A stretch of 64,000 nt of DNA from a bacterium D16-50 (GCA_003612485.1 RAZA01000005.1:185722-249721); one strand, 5' to 3'. Counted from the first letter of the stretch, positions 7,682 through 17,313 are shown. Translations and numbers: made by a program. The notes: generated by a model not told the origin, from the sequence alone.

Positions 7682-9463
7682 ATGGAATATTTAGTTTTTG
7701 TTCTGGCCATGGTCTCTTTTGCGGCGGTGATCTTCGGCATGGAGGTGGCCAGAGGTGCAAGGGAAAAAAAGGATTTCATGAATTTGCTTTACAAAAACTG
7801 CACCCGACTCAACGATAAGAAGTATTCTTTGGAGCGGTACGTGAGAATGGGCAGTTTTTTTGAGAGACATCCCAAGGAGGGCCAGCTTGACGATATCACG
7901 TGGAACGATTTGGGGCTGGACGATATTTTCAAACGAATGAACTATACGCTTTCCGCGTCCGGGGAGGAGTATTTATACTATACATTGAGGACCTTGAGGC
8001 AAAATGAGGAGGAGCTTGACCATCTGGAGGATGTGATCGAGTATTTCAGGGAGCATCCACAAGAGAGGGTGCAGATTCAGTTTTCCATGAAAAAGCTTGG
8101 CTATACGGGAAAGTTTTCTCTGTATGACTATCTGGACAATCTGGATTTTCTGGGAAAGAGATCCAATCATAAGAGCATTCTGCTGGATCTGCTTTTCCTG
8201 CCTCTGATCGGGCTGCTTTGGATTCAGTTCTCCATAGGAGTCTTGGGAATCGTGATTCTGGTGGTGTACAACATCATTTCCTATTTTAAGGAAAAGGCGG
8301 ACATCGATCCCTATATCGTCAGCTTCTCCTATATCATGCGGCTGATGGAGGCCTGCAGGGAGATGGAGAAGGTTGCCGTGCCCGTATGCGCAGAGGAATG
8401 GGAGAGCTTGCGGGAGTCGGGAAGGCGCATGCAGGGCATGAAGAGGAATTCTTACTGGGTCATGTCCCCTTATCGCGGGAATACCTCCGGGGACATTCTG
8501 GCCGTAGTGATGGATTATGTGCGCATGGTGTTCCATGTGGATCTGATTAAGTTCAACAGTATGCTCAAGTTTCTCCGGGGGCATATTGAGGATGTGGATC
8601 AGCTGATACAGACAGTGGGATATGTGGAGACGGCCATCGCCATAGGAATCTACAGAGGCTCCGTGGAGGATTCTGCCAAAGAAGGCAGGAAACTTCTGGT
8701 TTCACGGAAGACGGAGGATGCGCCGGAAGAGTCGCCGGACAAGGATCCCCTTCTTTCGCAGGGAAAAGGATGGTGTGTTCCGAAGTTCATTTCCGGAAGG
8801 CGCGTTGGCATGGAGGAAGGGTATCACCCCATGCTTTCTGATCCCGTAAAAAACAGCATCGGGGCGGAGAGGGGGGTGCTGCTTACCGGCTCCAATGCCT
8901 CCGGAAAATCCACCTTTTTGAAGACTATGGCATTGAACGCTATCTTGGCCCAGACCATCCATACCTGCACAGCAGAGGACTACGAGGCACCGTTTTTTCA
9001 TGTGTATTCCTCCATGGCTCTGCGGGACGATATGGGAGCGGGAGAGAGCTATTATATCGTTGAGATAAAAGCGCTGAAGCGTATTCTGGATGCTGCGGCT
9101 TCCGGCACTGAAAACGTGCTGTGCTTCGTGGACGAGGTTCTGCGGGGGACAAACACGGTGGAGCGGATTGCGGCTTCCACTCAGATACTGAAATCACTGG
9201 CCGGATCGGGAATCCTATGCTTTGCAGCTACCCATGATATTGAGCTGACGGAGCTGCTGGGGAACGAGTACGACAACTATCATTTTGAGGAGGATGTGAG
9301 AGACGGGGATGTGTACTTTAATTACAGACTGATGCCCGGCAAGGCGACCACCAGAAATGCCATCCGGCTGCTGGAGCTAATGGGATTTGACCCCAAAATC
9401 ATAGAAAAGGCCTATGGGCAGGCAGAGGAATTTGTGGCCACAGGCAGCTGGCAGTGCAGCTGA
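7682..9463 (+). CDS. membrane-anchored MutS-like ATPase
   Basis: The 593-residue protein keeps the C-terminal MutS ATPase: Walker A GSNASGKST near residue 403, Walker B LCFVDEV near residue 480 and the following LRGTNTVERIAAS signature. It lacks the mismatch-recognition N-terminus. Instead it begins with a hydrophobic helix (residues 1-20) and has a two-helix hydrophobic block around 165-210, so it is probably membrane-attached. Such MutS-related proteins are common in Clostridia and their role is unknown; mismatch repair is not implied. The ATG at 7682 has GAGG upstream. Confidence 0.8.
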   Translation: MEYLVFVLAMVSFAAVIFGMEVARGAREKKDFMNLLYKNCTRLNDKKYSLERYVRMGSFFERHPKEGQLDDITWNDLGLDDIFKRMNYTLSASGEEYLYYTLRTLRQNEEELDHLEDVIEYFREHPQERVQIQFSMKKLGYTGKFSLYDYLDNLDFLGKRSNHKSILLDLLFLPLIGLLWIQFSIGVLGIVILVVYNIISYFKEKADIDPYIVSFSYIMRLMEACREMEKVAVPVCAEEWESLRESGRRMQGMKRNSYWVMSPYRGNTSGDILAVVMDYVRMVFHVDLIKFNSMLKFLRGHIEDVDQLIQTVGYVETAIAIGIYRGSVEDSAKEGRKLLVSRKTEDAPEESPDKDPLLSQGKGWCVPKFISGRRVGMEEGYHPMLSDPVKNSIGAERGVLLTGSNASGKSTFLKTMALNAILAQTIHTCTAEDYEAPFFHVYSSMALRDDMGAGESYYIVEIKALKRILDAAASGTENVLCFVDEVLRGTNTVERIAASTQILKSLAGSGILCFAATHDIELTELLGNEYDNYHFEEDVRDGDVYFNYRLMPGKATTRNAIRLLELMGFDPKIIEKAYGQAEEFVATGSWQCS

Positions 9464-9635
9464 AATGGATTGCGCTTTACGGAGCATGTCCTTGTTTGGC
9501 CCCCGGCCTATGGGAAGAAGGGCCGTGCAGCTGAAAAAGCTGAAAGACGGACGGAGAAAAGATGGGCAAAGGGGGATAGGCAGAAGGAAATATGGCGGGA
9601 AAGATGAGAGAACAGCTGAAGGAGGGGAAGGACCG

Positions 9636-10880
9636 GTGAAAGGGAAGAATATGGCCTTGGAAAAGAAACAGAAACTTCAGAACGGATTGGTTTATCTAGT
9701 ACTGCTGTCTGCCTATTTGGTGGTGACTCTGCTCCTTTTTCACTGGCAGGCTGTGGGATATGACGGAAAGTATTGGTCTGACGATGGGGCCTACCTCATG
9801 GAGATACAAGGAATGGACAGCGGATATGATTTCCCTTATCCCATTTTGTTCTGGACAGGCAGATTTTTTTCTCTTTTTACCTCGCCCCAGCATGGGCTGG
9901 CTCTGGCCATTACTTTGCTGAATGGGCTTACACCCATTGCCTTGCTTTTTTTCTTCCACAGAATCGTGTTTGGAGGGAAATGGGTGAGGGCGGAAAAGGG
10001 AATTGCAGCGGGTATTCTGGTTTTTTCGCTGCTTTTTGTGTCCATGCTGTATCCGCTGACTTATCTGGGAAGGTACAATGAGGTAGGGGAGGGATTCCTA
10101 TATCGATATTTGGGGGTGTTTTCCCCGAACCCATACCACAACGCCACTTATCTGGCCGCAAGAGCTTTTTCCGTGCCGGCGTTTTTCTTGTTCGCGGAGA
10201 TTCTGGATTTCTATGAAAAAGAGAATAGATGGTATCATCCAAAGTATGTTCTTTTTTCGGTGTGGCTGCTGCTTGCAACCTTGTCCAAACCCAGCTTCTC
10301 GCTGGTAATGGCATGTGCCGCAGGGTGCATTATGCTGTGGCGGCTGTTTTTTCATGGTTTCCGTCAGGGGGTGAAAGCCTTTTTTCAGCTGGGAATCTGG
10401 TTTATTCCCACTTTTTTGGTGCTTCTCTACCAGTTCGGGGACGTCTTTCGGCCGGGAAAAATATCAGGGGAGGGAATCGGAATCGGATTTCTCACCGCCT
10501 GGTCCACAACCACGGGCAATGTGCCATGGTCTATTTTCCGGGGAATGGCATTTCCTCTGGCCGTGCTTGTATTCTGTATCCTGCAGAGGGAGGTTCCTAA
10601 GCTTCTCCGCTTTTCCTGGCAATTTTATCTGGCGGCCTTATGCACGCTGCTTTTTTTGTACGAAAAAGGCTATCGCATGGCCCATGTCAATTTTGCATGG
10701 GGTTACATGTACGCGCTATTCTTTTCCTTTGCGGTGAGCCTTATGATTCTGGTAGGGCAAACTGCCAGAAGGAAGCAGCCCTTCTGGCAGCTGGGGATCC
10801 AGTGGGGAATGTATGGTCTCCACCTGATCTGCGGGGTGGATTATTTCCGGGTTCTGTTTCAGGGAGGGATGTTTCACTAA
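9636..10880 (+). CDS. polytopic membrane protein of unknown function
   Basis: About 414 residues with roughly ten hydrophobic segments. I chose the GTG at 9636 because GGAGGGG lies eight bases upstream; the frame stays open upstream to 9414, but that part overlaps the MutS-like gene and is highly basic. A charged, tyrosine-rich loop after the first helix (WSDDGAYLMEIQG) resembles the first extracytoplasmic loop of GT-C glycosyltransferases, which carries acidic residues. This and the neighbouring 581-residue protein may form a cell-envelope glycan pair. That is inference only; no family was recognised with certainty. Confidence 0.5.
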   Translation: MKGKNMALEKKQKLQNGLVYLVLLSAYLVVTLLLFHWQAVGYDGKYWSDDGAYLMEIQGMDSGYDFPYPILFWTGRFFSLFTSPQHGLALAITLLNGLTPIALLFFFHRIVFGGKWVRAEKGIAAGILVFSLLFVSMLYPLTYLGRYNEVGEGFLYRYLGVFSPNPYHNATYLAARAFSVPAFFLFAEILDFYEKENRWYHPKYVLFSVWLLLATLSKPSFSLVMACAAGCIMLWRLFFHGFRQGVKAFFQLGIWFIPTFLVLLYQFGDVFRPGKISGEGIGIGFLTAWSTTTGNVPWSIFRGMAFPLAVLVFCILQREVPKLLRFSWQFYLAALCTLLFLYEKGYRMAHVNFAWGYMYALFFSFAVSLMILVGQTARRKQPFWQLGIQWGMYGLHLICGVDYFRVLFQGGMFH

Positions 10881-11004
10881 AATGGGGGCCGGAAAGAGGG
10901 ATAACAAAGGCAGGGGAAGTGATTTTGGCCGCACAGCGAGAGCGGGCCGCAGGATAAGGGATGTCAGTGCAGAGGGGATGATCTGGGAAGGGGAGTAAGC
11001 GGGA

Positions 11005-12750
11005 ATGGAAAAAGGAATGTTCTGGCTGAAGAAAATTCATTTAAGGCTGGAGACCGTGCTGGGCCGGCTGGATGCGCTTCCCCTATGGTGGAGCGGTCTC
11101 CTGCTGGCAGGGGTGGTGTTTCTGCCCTATGTTCTGATGGGAGAGGAAAGTGTTTTTCCCATACATGACCAGCTGGACGAGACCCTCATGACCTATGTGC
11201 TCAACGCCAGACATTTGGCGGAGACGATAGAACAGTTTCCGGAGCTTTTGGGCGGGCTTCCCGTCAGCGGCTTCCAGCCCTCCGCCGTACTGTTCATTCC
11301 GCTGTATGCCCTTATGCCTGCTTTTGCTGCTTTTGTAGTACAGTACCTGACCGTATTTTTGGCCGGTTTTTTTGGTATGTACCTCTGCGTGAAGGAACTT
11401 ACAAAGAGTAGCATTCTGGCGGCGGTAACTGCAGGGGCATTCTGCATGCTGCCTTTGCCGCCGATCTATGGATTGTCCGCCGCAGGGGTGCCCCTTCTGC
11501 TGTGGTGTTTTCTGTGCTTACACAAGAAAAGAAACATCCTGATGAGCTTTTTGCTGATTTTGTTTTTCGGCCTCAGCACTCATCTGGTGCTGATCGGATA
11601 TGTGGTATTGGGCTTCTGGGGGCTGGCGCTGCTGTTTCAGCTGTTTAAAAGGAGAAAGAACGGGTGGCTATGGCTGGGGTTTGTCTGGCTTATGGCCGTC
11701 TATGTGGTTGTGAACCGAAATCTTTTCGTTGAACTGGTTCTGGGCAGGAGCAGTTATGTCAGTCATCGGGAGGAGCTGGTGAACGGGGCGATGCCTTTCT
11801 GGAACACGGTGGCCGAGGTGTTCCTGAACAGCGCCCAGCATGCGGATTCCTATCATAAAGCATTGATCCTTCCAATTCTGGTAATTTTGGCGGCAGGGGG
11901 GATACTGTATGGAAAAATGGGGGCTGACGTCAGGAAACGATACAAAATGGCTCTGGCGGGGCTGCTTATATTGATGGGGATCGCTCTGCTCTACGGTTTC
12001 TGTAAGTGGCAGCCCGTGGTGGACTTTAAGAACGGCTGTGAAGGATTCCTGCGTTATTTCCAGCTGGAGAGATTCTACTGGCTGTACCCCGCAGGATGGC
12101 TTCTGGAGTTTGCCCTTTGCTGTACTCTGTGGTGGGGCGGCCGACATAGGACATTGAAGGTTCTGGCTGCGGTTCTTTTGCTGCTGCCGACTCTGCAGGA
12201 GATCAAGATGAATTCCTACCTATATATGAGCGTGAACCAGCTGAACAACGGATCCGGCATCACGGGGTATGTGACATGGAAAAGCTATTATGCGGAGGAT
12301 CTGATGCAGGAGCTGGAGGATGCCATCGGAAAGGACATGGCTTCTATAAAGGTGGCTCATCTGGGCATGAGTCCCGCACCGGCCCTGATGCACGGTTTCT
12401 ACACGGCGGACGGGTATTCCAACAATTATCCGCTGGAATATAAGCATCGCTTCCGCAGGGTAATAGAGCGGGAGCTTGAGAAGAGTCCGGAGACGGCGGG
12501 CTATTTCGATACCTGGGGCAGCCGCTGCTACCTTTTTAATGGGGCCACTGGCAATGCATGGATGCTGGGCAAGGGTCAGAGGATCGTCTATGAAAATCTG
12601 GAGCTTGATCTGAGTGCCCTTAAGGAATTGGGCTGCGATTATATCTTTTCCTGCGGAGAGATCGTCGGCGCGGAGAAGCTTGGGCTGGAGCCCATGGGAT
12701 ATTTCGAGACGCAGGATAGCTATTGGGGAGTATGGCTCTACGGACTGTGA
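11005..12750 (+). CDS. polytopic membrane protein, DUF6044/YkoS-like
   Basis: A 581-residue protein with about ten N-terminal membrane helices and a soluble C-terminal domain from about residue 400. The loop after the first helix contains HDQLDE, an acidic motif of the kind seen in lipid-linked-sugar glycosyltransferases (GT-C fold). The layout recalls DUF6044 proteins such as B. subtilis YkoS, from memory and not checked. It starts at an ATG with GGGGAG upstream, 124 bases after the previous membrane protein, so the two probably work together. The substrate is unknown. Confidence 0.55.
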   Translation: MEKGMFWLKKIHLRLETVLGRLDALPLWWSGLLLAGVVFLPYVLMGEESVFPIHDQLDETLMTYVLNARHLAETIEQFPELLGGLPVSGFQPSAVLFIPLYALMPAFAAFVVQYLTVFLAGFFGMYLCVKELTKSSILAAVTAGAFCMLPLPPIYGLSAAGVPLLLWCFLCLHKKRNILMSFLLILFFGLSTHLVLIGYVVLGFWGLALLFQLFKRRKNGWLWLGFVWLMAVYVVVNRNLFVELVLGRSSYVSHREELVNGAMPFWNTVAEVFLNSAQHADSYHKALILPILVILAAGGILYGKMGADVRKRYKMALAGLLILMGIALLYGFCKWQPVVDFKNGCEGFLRYFQLERFYWLYPAGWLLEFALCCTLWWGGRHRTLKVLAAVLLLLPTLQEIKMNSYLYMSVNQLNNGSGITGYVTWKSYYAEDLMQELEDAIGKDMASIKVAHLGMSPAPALMHGFYTADGYSNNYPLEYKHRFRRVIERELEKSPETAGYFDTWGSRCYLFNGATGNAWMLGKGQRIVYENLELDLSALKELGCDYIFSCGEIVGAEKLGLEPMGYFETQDSYWGVWLYGL

Positions 12751-12812
12751 CGGCGATTGATAGGATCCTCATGGCGGAGGGAAAACCGGGAGGAAAAAGA
12801 AACCGCGGACTC

Positions 12813-12842
12813 TTGACGGGAAGGGGAAAGATTTGGTATACT
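12813..12842 (+). promoter_or_regulatory. sigma-A-like promoter for the small membrane protein and WYL regulator
   Basis: TTGACG (12813-12818) and TATACT (12837-12842) with an 18-base spacer, about 90 bases upstream of the small ORF at 12936. Confidence 0.6.
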
Positions 12843-12935
12843 GATAAGGATATGCAGGAAAGTATCTGTACTGTCTTTGCAAAAAAGCAGGAAGATTGCA
12901 ATAGGAAAAACTTTCAGGAAAAGAAGGGATTGGCT

Positions 12936-13103
12936 ATGTTGGTGAATTTTTTGAACTCTTTTATGTCGTATTTGGTGCTGATGCTTGTGATCGTGGTGAT
13001 TGCCGGAGTGGCCATTGCCATTGGCGTTACCATGGCTCGGCGGAAGGCGAACAAGGCTGAGGCCGTGGGAGAGAGCGGCGCCGACGCAGCTGCAGGAAAG
13101 TAG
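12936..13103 (+). CDS. small single-pass membrane protein
   Basis: A 55-residue protein with one long hydrophobic helix (about residues 8-32, rich in Val, Ile, Ala) followed by a basic RRK stop-transfer cluster and an Ala/Gly-rich tail. The ATG at 12936 is preceded by AAGAAGGGA. It ends three bases before the WYL regulator and lies behind its own promoter, so the two are probably co-transcribed. No family assigned; function unknown. Confidence 0.6.
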   Translation: MLVNFLNSFMSYLVLMLVIVVIAGVAIAIGVTMARRKANKAEAVGESGADAAAGK

Positions 13104-13106
13104 TAC

Positions 13107-14096
13107 ATGGCAAAGGCGCCGGGACAGAAGCTGAAGCTTCTATACATTGTCAAATATCTGTCGGAGAATACGGATGAAGGCCATCCTGCAGGCGTAGGGG
13201 ACATCATTGCGTACTTAGATGCCAACGGGATTCATTCCGAGCGCAAAAGCCTTTATGACGATATGGAGAAGCTCTGTGACTTCGGCTATGACATCGTCCA
13301 CCTGCAGAGTCGGCTGGGCGGGGGATATTACATGGCCAGCAGGGAATTCGAGCTGGCGGAGCTGAAGCTGCTGGTGGATGCGGTACAGTCTTCCCGTTTC
13401 ATAACGCCTAAAAAATCCCGCAGCCTGATCAAGAAGCTGGAGCATATGGCGGGAAAGCATGACGCCGGAAAGCTGCAGCGTCAGGTGTACGTGGCCGGAC
13501 GGGTGAAGACGGAGAACGAGAATATATATTATAGCATCGACAGCATTCATAAGGCCATTCAGGAGAACAGACAGATATCCTTCTGTTATCTGGACTGGAA
13601 TCTGAAAAAGCAGCTTGCAGTGAGGCCCAGAGGCGAGAAAAAGGTCAGCCCATGGGCTTTGATCTGGCAGGATGAGAACTATTATCTGGCAGCTTTCGAC
13701 AGCGCAAACGGTGTCATGAAGCACTATCGCGTGGACAAGATGGGTGACGTGACGGTTCTGAAGGAAGCCAGAGAAGGAGTGGAGCAGTTTTCTCAGGTGG
13801 ATCTGGCCTCATATACGAATCAGGTGTTCGGCATGTACGGCGGCAGGGAGGAGACGGTGACACTGCAGTTTCCGGATCGTCTCATCGGCGTGGTTTTGGA
13901 CCGTTTCGGCAGGGGTGCAGACATTCGTTCCATGGAAGCAGGAGTGTTCCGAATTCGGGCCAGAGTGACCGTCAGCGGACAGTTCTACGGATGGATGGCA
14001 GGAATCGGAAAGGAGGCCGTAATTGTAAGTCCGGTTTCTGTGAAGGATCAGTATCGGGAATGGCTGAAGGGCATTTTGGAGGAAATGCCTCTTTGA
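13107..14096 (+). CDS. WYL-domain transcriptional regulator
   Basis: A 329-residue protein with an N-terminal winged helix-turn-helix (residues about 5-70, including RKSLYDDMEKLCDFGYDI and the wing GGGYYM). A WYL domain follows (about 140-215; ISFCYLDW, VSPWALIWQDENYYLAAFD, HYRVDKM), then a C-terminal WCX-like extension. WYL proteins sense a nucleic acid or nucleotide ligand and act as regulators, often of DNA-damage or defence genes. It sits between a small membrane protein and the nrdD promoter region and ends at a hairpin. Its targets cannot be inferred. Confidence 0.85.
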   Translation: MAKAPGQKLKLLYIVKYLSENTDEGHPAGVGDIIAYLDANGIHSERKSLYDDMEKLCDFGYDIVHLQSRLGGGYYMASREFELAELKLLVDAVQSSRFITPKKSRSLIKKLEHMAGKHDAGKLQRQVYVAGRVKTENENIYYSIDSIHKAIQENRQISFCYLDWNLKKQLAVRPRGEKKVSPWALIWQDENYYLAAFDSANGVMKHYRVDKMGDVTVLKEAREGVEQFSQVDLASYTNQVFGMYGGREETVTLQFPDRLIGVVLDRFGRGADIRSMEAGVFRIRARVTVSGQFYGWMAGIGKEAVIVSPVSVKDQYREWLKGILEEMPL

Positions 14097-14098
14097 TT

Positions 14099-14126
14099 CG
14101 GCGGGCTTTTTTGTCTGCCGTTTTTT
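14099..14126 (+). terminator. intrinsic terminator after the WYL gene
   Basis: CGGCGGGC (14099-14106) pairs, with wobbles, with GTCTGCCG (14113-14120), followed by six T. Confidence 0.7.
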
Positions 14127-14135
14127 GGGAAATAC

Positions 14136-14175
14136 GTCTAAAGGCACTGTGTCTAAAAGCACTGCGTTTAAAAGA
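14136..14175 (+). repeat. degenerate 15-base tandem repeat
   Basis: GTCTAAAGGCACTGT, GTCTAAAAGCACTGC and a partial GTTTAAAAG follow one another at a 15-base period between the two terminators in the WYL-nrdD gap. No function seen. Confidence 0.6.
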
Positions 14176-14192
14176 GGAAGGGTGCAAGATAT

Positions 14193-14221
14193 ACTCCGCA
14201 GTCGGTCTGCGGAGTGTTTTT
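14193..14221 (+). terminator. second intrinsic terminator in the WYL-nrdD gap
   Basis: ACTCCGCAG (14193-14201) and CTGCGGAGT (14207-14215) form a perfect 9-bp stem with a 5-base loop, followed by GTTTTT. Confidence 0.8.
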
Positions 14222-14303
14222 GTGTGGCGGGAAAAGGCTGTCAATACATAGATGTCCTAAATCTGCCAGAGGTTTTTTGTGCATATTTGAAGAAAATACT
14301 TCA

Positions 14304-14332
14304 TTGACAATCTCCGATTTCTTTCTTATACT
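14304..14332 (+). promoter_or_regulatory. sigma-A promoter of nrdD
   Basis: TTGACA (14304-14309), 17 bases, TATACT (14327-14332). The predicted start is near 14339, immediately upstream of two NrdR-box-like palindromes. Confidence 0.75.
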
Positions 14333-14344
14333 GATATTTATCCG

Positions 14345-14390
14345 ACACAATATATCGGATGACATAAGGGCATACCACTATATTTTGTGT
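14345..14390 (+). promoter_or_regulatory. paired NrdR-box-like operators
   Basis: ACACAATATATCGGAT (14345-14360) and CCACTATATTTTGTGT (14375-14390) both resemble the NrdR consensus ACACWATATATWGTGT. Their starts are 30 bases apart, about three helical turns, which is the arrangement known for NrdR sites. They lie just downstream of the -10, where bound repressor would block nrdDG transcription. An nrdR gene is not in the window. Confidence 0.75.
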
Positions 14391-14498
14391 ATGTAATCGG
14401 CGGTCGGAAGAGGCGCGGAGGATAATAGAAGGTATCGGAAGTGCTTGGAAGCGCTTGTTTGCAGGTGCAGTCATTATTTATCGAAAGGGATGGGGTGG

Positions 14499-16688
14499 AT
14501 GAGCGGTAATTCAGAGCAGAAGAGGGAACAGAGGGTCAATTACGGGGAAGCCTTCAAAACGGCAAGGGAAGTGTCCGTGATAAAGAAGGACGGAAGCAGA
14601 GAAGCCTTCAATGTGCAGAAAGTCATAAATGCCGTAGGCAAAAGCGCCTATAGGGCTTTGACCAAGTTCAGCGTGGAGGAGGAATGCCGGATCTGTCAGG
14701 ACGTGGTGGACAAGGTCAATGAGATGGGTATGGAGGAAATCCCCATTCCGGTGATGCACAATATCGTGGAGAACGCTCTGGAGCAGGTGAAGCCGGTGGT
14801 GGCCAAGAGCTATCGGGATTACCGCAATTATAAGCAGGACTTTGTGCGTATGCTGGATGATGTATATAAAAAGAGCCAGTCCATCATGTACATAGGAGAC
14901 AAGGAGAATGCCAATACGGATTCTGCATTGGTGGCCACGAAAAGGAGTCTGGTCTTCAACCAGCTGAACAAGGAGCTTTATCAGAAATTCTTTATGACCA
15001 CGGACGAGATTCAGGCTTGTCGGGACGGCTATATCTATGTTCACGATATGTCCGCAAGAAGGGACACCATGAACTGCTGTCTTTTCGATGTGCAGAATGT
15101 ACTGAGCGGCGGGTTTGAAATGGGGAATGTATGGTACAATGAGCCCAAATCTCTTGACGTGGCGTTCGACGTCATAGGAGACATTGTTCTCAGTGCCGCC
15201 AGTCAGCAGTACGGCGGATTCACGGTTCCCAGCGTAGATCTGATTCTGGAGCCTTATGCGGAGAAATCCTACGGGCGGTATATAGAAAAGTACAAGCGTC
15301 TGGGCGTGCCCTCGGAAGCGGCCCAGAAGGAAGCTTATGATGATGTAGTAAGGGAGTTTGAGCAAGGATTTCAGGGATGGGAGTACAAATTCAATACCGT
15401 GGGGAGCAGCCGGGGCGATTACCCTTTCATCACTGTGACTGCAGGCACGGGAACCGGGAGATTTGCAAAGCTGGCCACCATCACCATGCTGAATGTGCGC
15501 AGGGAGGGACAGGGCAAGAAAGAGCATAAGAAGCCGGTGTTGTTCCCCAAGATCGTATTTTTGTACGATGAAAATCTCCATGGCCCCGGAAAACCGCTGG
15601 AGGATGTGTTTGAGGCAGGCATAGAGTGCTCGGCAAAGACCATGTATCCGGACTGGCTCAGCCTCACCGGCAAAGGCTACGTGGCCAGCATGTACAAGCA
15701 GTATGGAAAGATCATCTCTCCCATGGGCTGCAGGGCTTTCCTTTCTCCGTGGTACGAGAGGGGCGGGATTCATCCGGCAGACGATAAGGACGTCCCGGTA
15801 TTCGTGGGACGGTTCAATATCGGAGCCGTGTCCCTGCACCTGCCTATGATTCTGGCCAAGTCCAGAAAGGAAAGCCGGGATTTTTACGAGGTGCTGGATT
15901 ATTATCTCAATCTGATACGAAATCTTCATATTCGTACATATGCCTATCTTGGAGAGATGAGGGCATCCACAAATCCTCTGGCCTATTGCGAGGGGGGATT
16001 TTTGGGAGGGCATTTAAAGCTTACAGACAAAATCAAGCCTCTGCTTAGATCTGCCACTGCCAGCTTCGGCATTACGGCGCTGAACGAGCTGCAGCGGCTG
16101 TATAACGGAAAATCCATGGTGGAGGACGGTCAGTTCGCCCTTGAGGTGCTGGAATATATCAATAAGAGGGTCAATGAGTTCAAGGAGGAGGACGGATATC
16201 TCTATGCAATCTACGGAACTCCGGCAGAGAACCTCTGTGGGCTGCAGGTGAAGCAGTTCAGGAAGAAATACGGCATCGTGGAAGGGGTTTCCGACAAGGA
16301 GTATGTGAGCAACAGCTTCCATTGCCATGTGGCGGAGGATATCACTCCCATTCAGAAGCAGGATCTGGAGGACCGCTTCTGGAACTTGTGCAACGGAGGC
16401 AAGATTCAGTATGTGAAGTATCCTATAGACTATAATATCGAAGCCATCAAGACCCTGATCCGCAGGGCTATGGAAATGGGATTTTACGAGGGGGTCAATT
16501 TGTCTTTGGCATACTGTGATGACTGCGGTCATCAGGAGCTGGAGATGGATGTGTGCCCCAAGTGCGGAAGTCGGAACCTGACCAAGATCGACCGCATGAA
16601 CGGATATCTGTCCTATTCCAGAGTGCATGGGGATACAAGGCTGAACGATGCGAAGATGGCCGAAATCGCAGAGAGGAAGAGCATGTGA
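14499..16688 (+). CDS. nrdD: anaerobic (class III) ribonucleoside-triphosphate reductase
   Basis: Reduces ribonucleoside triphosphates to deoxy forms under anoxia using a glycyl radical. From ATG 14499 it has 729 residues; AAAGGG lies upstream, and nearby ATG 14490 is an alternative. An ATP-cone allosteric domain (about residues 25-115) is followed by the catalytic barrel with active-site cysteines in DTMNCCLFD. A zinc ribbon follows (CDDCGH and CPKCGS), then the glycyl radical loop in RMNGYLS near the C-terminus. nrdG follows 39 bases later. NrdR control is suggested by the upstream boxes. Confidence 0.96.
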   Translation: MSGNSEQKREQRVNYGEAFKTAREVSVIKKDGSREAFNVQKVINAVGKSAYRALTKFSVEEECRICQDVVDKVNEMGMEEIPIPVMHNIVENALEQVKPVVAKSYRDYRNYKQDFVRMLDDVYKKSQSIMYIGDKENANTDSALVATKRSLVFNQLNKELYQKFFMTTDEIQACRDGYIYVHDMSARRDTMNCCLFDVQNVLSGGFEMGNVWYNEPKSLDVAFDVIGDIVLSAASQQYGGFTVPSVDLILEPYAEKSYGRYIEKYKRLGVPSEAAQKEAYDDVVREFEQGFQGWEYKFNTVGSSRGDYPFITVTAGTGTGRFAKLATITMLNVRREGQGKKEHKKPVLFPKIVFLYDENLHGPGKPLEDVFEAGIECSAKTMYPDWLSLTGKGYVASMYKQYGKIISPMGCRAFLSPWYERGGIHPADDKDVPVFVGRFNIGAVSLHLPMILAKSRKESRDFYEVLDYYLNLIRNLHIRTYAYLGEMRASTNPLAYCEGGFLGGHLKLTDKIKPLLRSATASFGITALNELQRLYNGKSMVEDGQFALEVLEYINKRVNEFKEEDGYLYAIYGTPAENLCGLQVKQFRKKYGIVEGVSDKEYVSNSFHCHVAEDITPIQKQDLEDRFWNLCNGGKIQYVKYPIDYNIEAIKTLIRRAMEMGFYEGVNLSLAYCDDCGHQELEMDVCPKCGSRNLTKIDRMNGYLSYSRVHGDTRLNDAKMAEIAERKSM

Positions 16689-16727
16689 GGCTCGGAAAAA
16701 AGAGTCCTTTCAAAGGGGGAATGGCGT

Positions 16728-17288
16728 ATGAGATACCATAATATCACAACGGACGATATGCTCAACGGCGATGGTCTGCGGGTGGTTCTCTGGGTCGCCG
16801 GCTGCAGCCATTGCTGTAAGGGATGCCACAATCCCATTACATGGGATCCCGACGGGGGCCTTCCTTTTGACAGAGCCGCAAAGCAGGAGATATTTGATCA
16901 GCTGGACAAAAGCTATATCTCAGGGATCACCTTTTCGGGAGGTGATCCCTTACATCCGGCCAACAGTCTTGGCGTAAGGGAGCTGATGGCCGAGATCAAG
17001 GAGAAATATCCCAGCAAAACCATATGGCTGTATACCGGGGACAGCTGGGAAAACATTCTGCATTATCCTCTGATGAGCTATGTGGATGTAGTTGTGGACG
17101 GTGAATTCCATGTGGAGGAGAAGGACGCAAACCTTCTCTGGAAGGGAAGCGCCAATCAGAGGGTGATAGATGTGCAGGCGTCGCTGGGTCAAGAGGATCC
17201 TAGGGTGCCGGTGCTGCACTGCGGCAATTATGCCCAGAGGTATACGGAGACGAAGAAGCCTTCGGGCCTTTGCGGCTGTCAGGACTGA
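16728..17288 (+). CDS. nrdG: anaerobic ribonucleotide reductase activating protein
   Basis: Radical SAM enzyme that installs the glycyl radical on NrdD. At 186 residues it shows the CX3CX2C iron-sulfur motif at Cys26, Cys30 and Cys33 (GCSHCCKGCHN) and the SAM-binding FSGGDPLHP near residue 70. The start follows AAAGGGGGAATGGCGT. It is co-transcribed with nrdD and followed 25 bases later by dut, so the unit combines dNTP production with dUTP removal. Confidence 0.95.
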   Translation: MRYHNITTDDMLNGDGLRVVLWVAGCSHCCKGCHNPITWDPDGGLPFDRAAKQEIFDQLDKSYISGITFSGGDPLHPANSLGVRELMAEIKEKYPSKTIWLYTGDSWENILHYPLMSYVDVVVDGEFHVEEKDANLLWKGSANQRVIDVQASLGQEDPRVPVLHCGNYAQRYTETKKPSGLCGCQD

Positions 17289-17313
17289 TTGGAGAGAACG
17301 GGGAGGACGGACA

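Noticed and set aside
14511..16013. 500-residue open frame antisense to nrdD
   Set aside because: It mirrors a certain gene and shows no ribosome site or recognisable domain.
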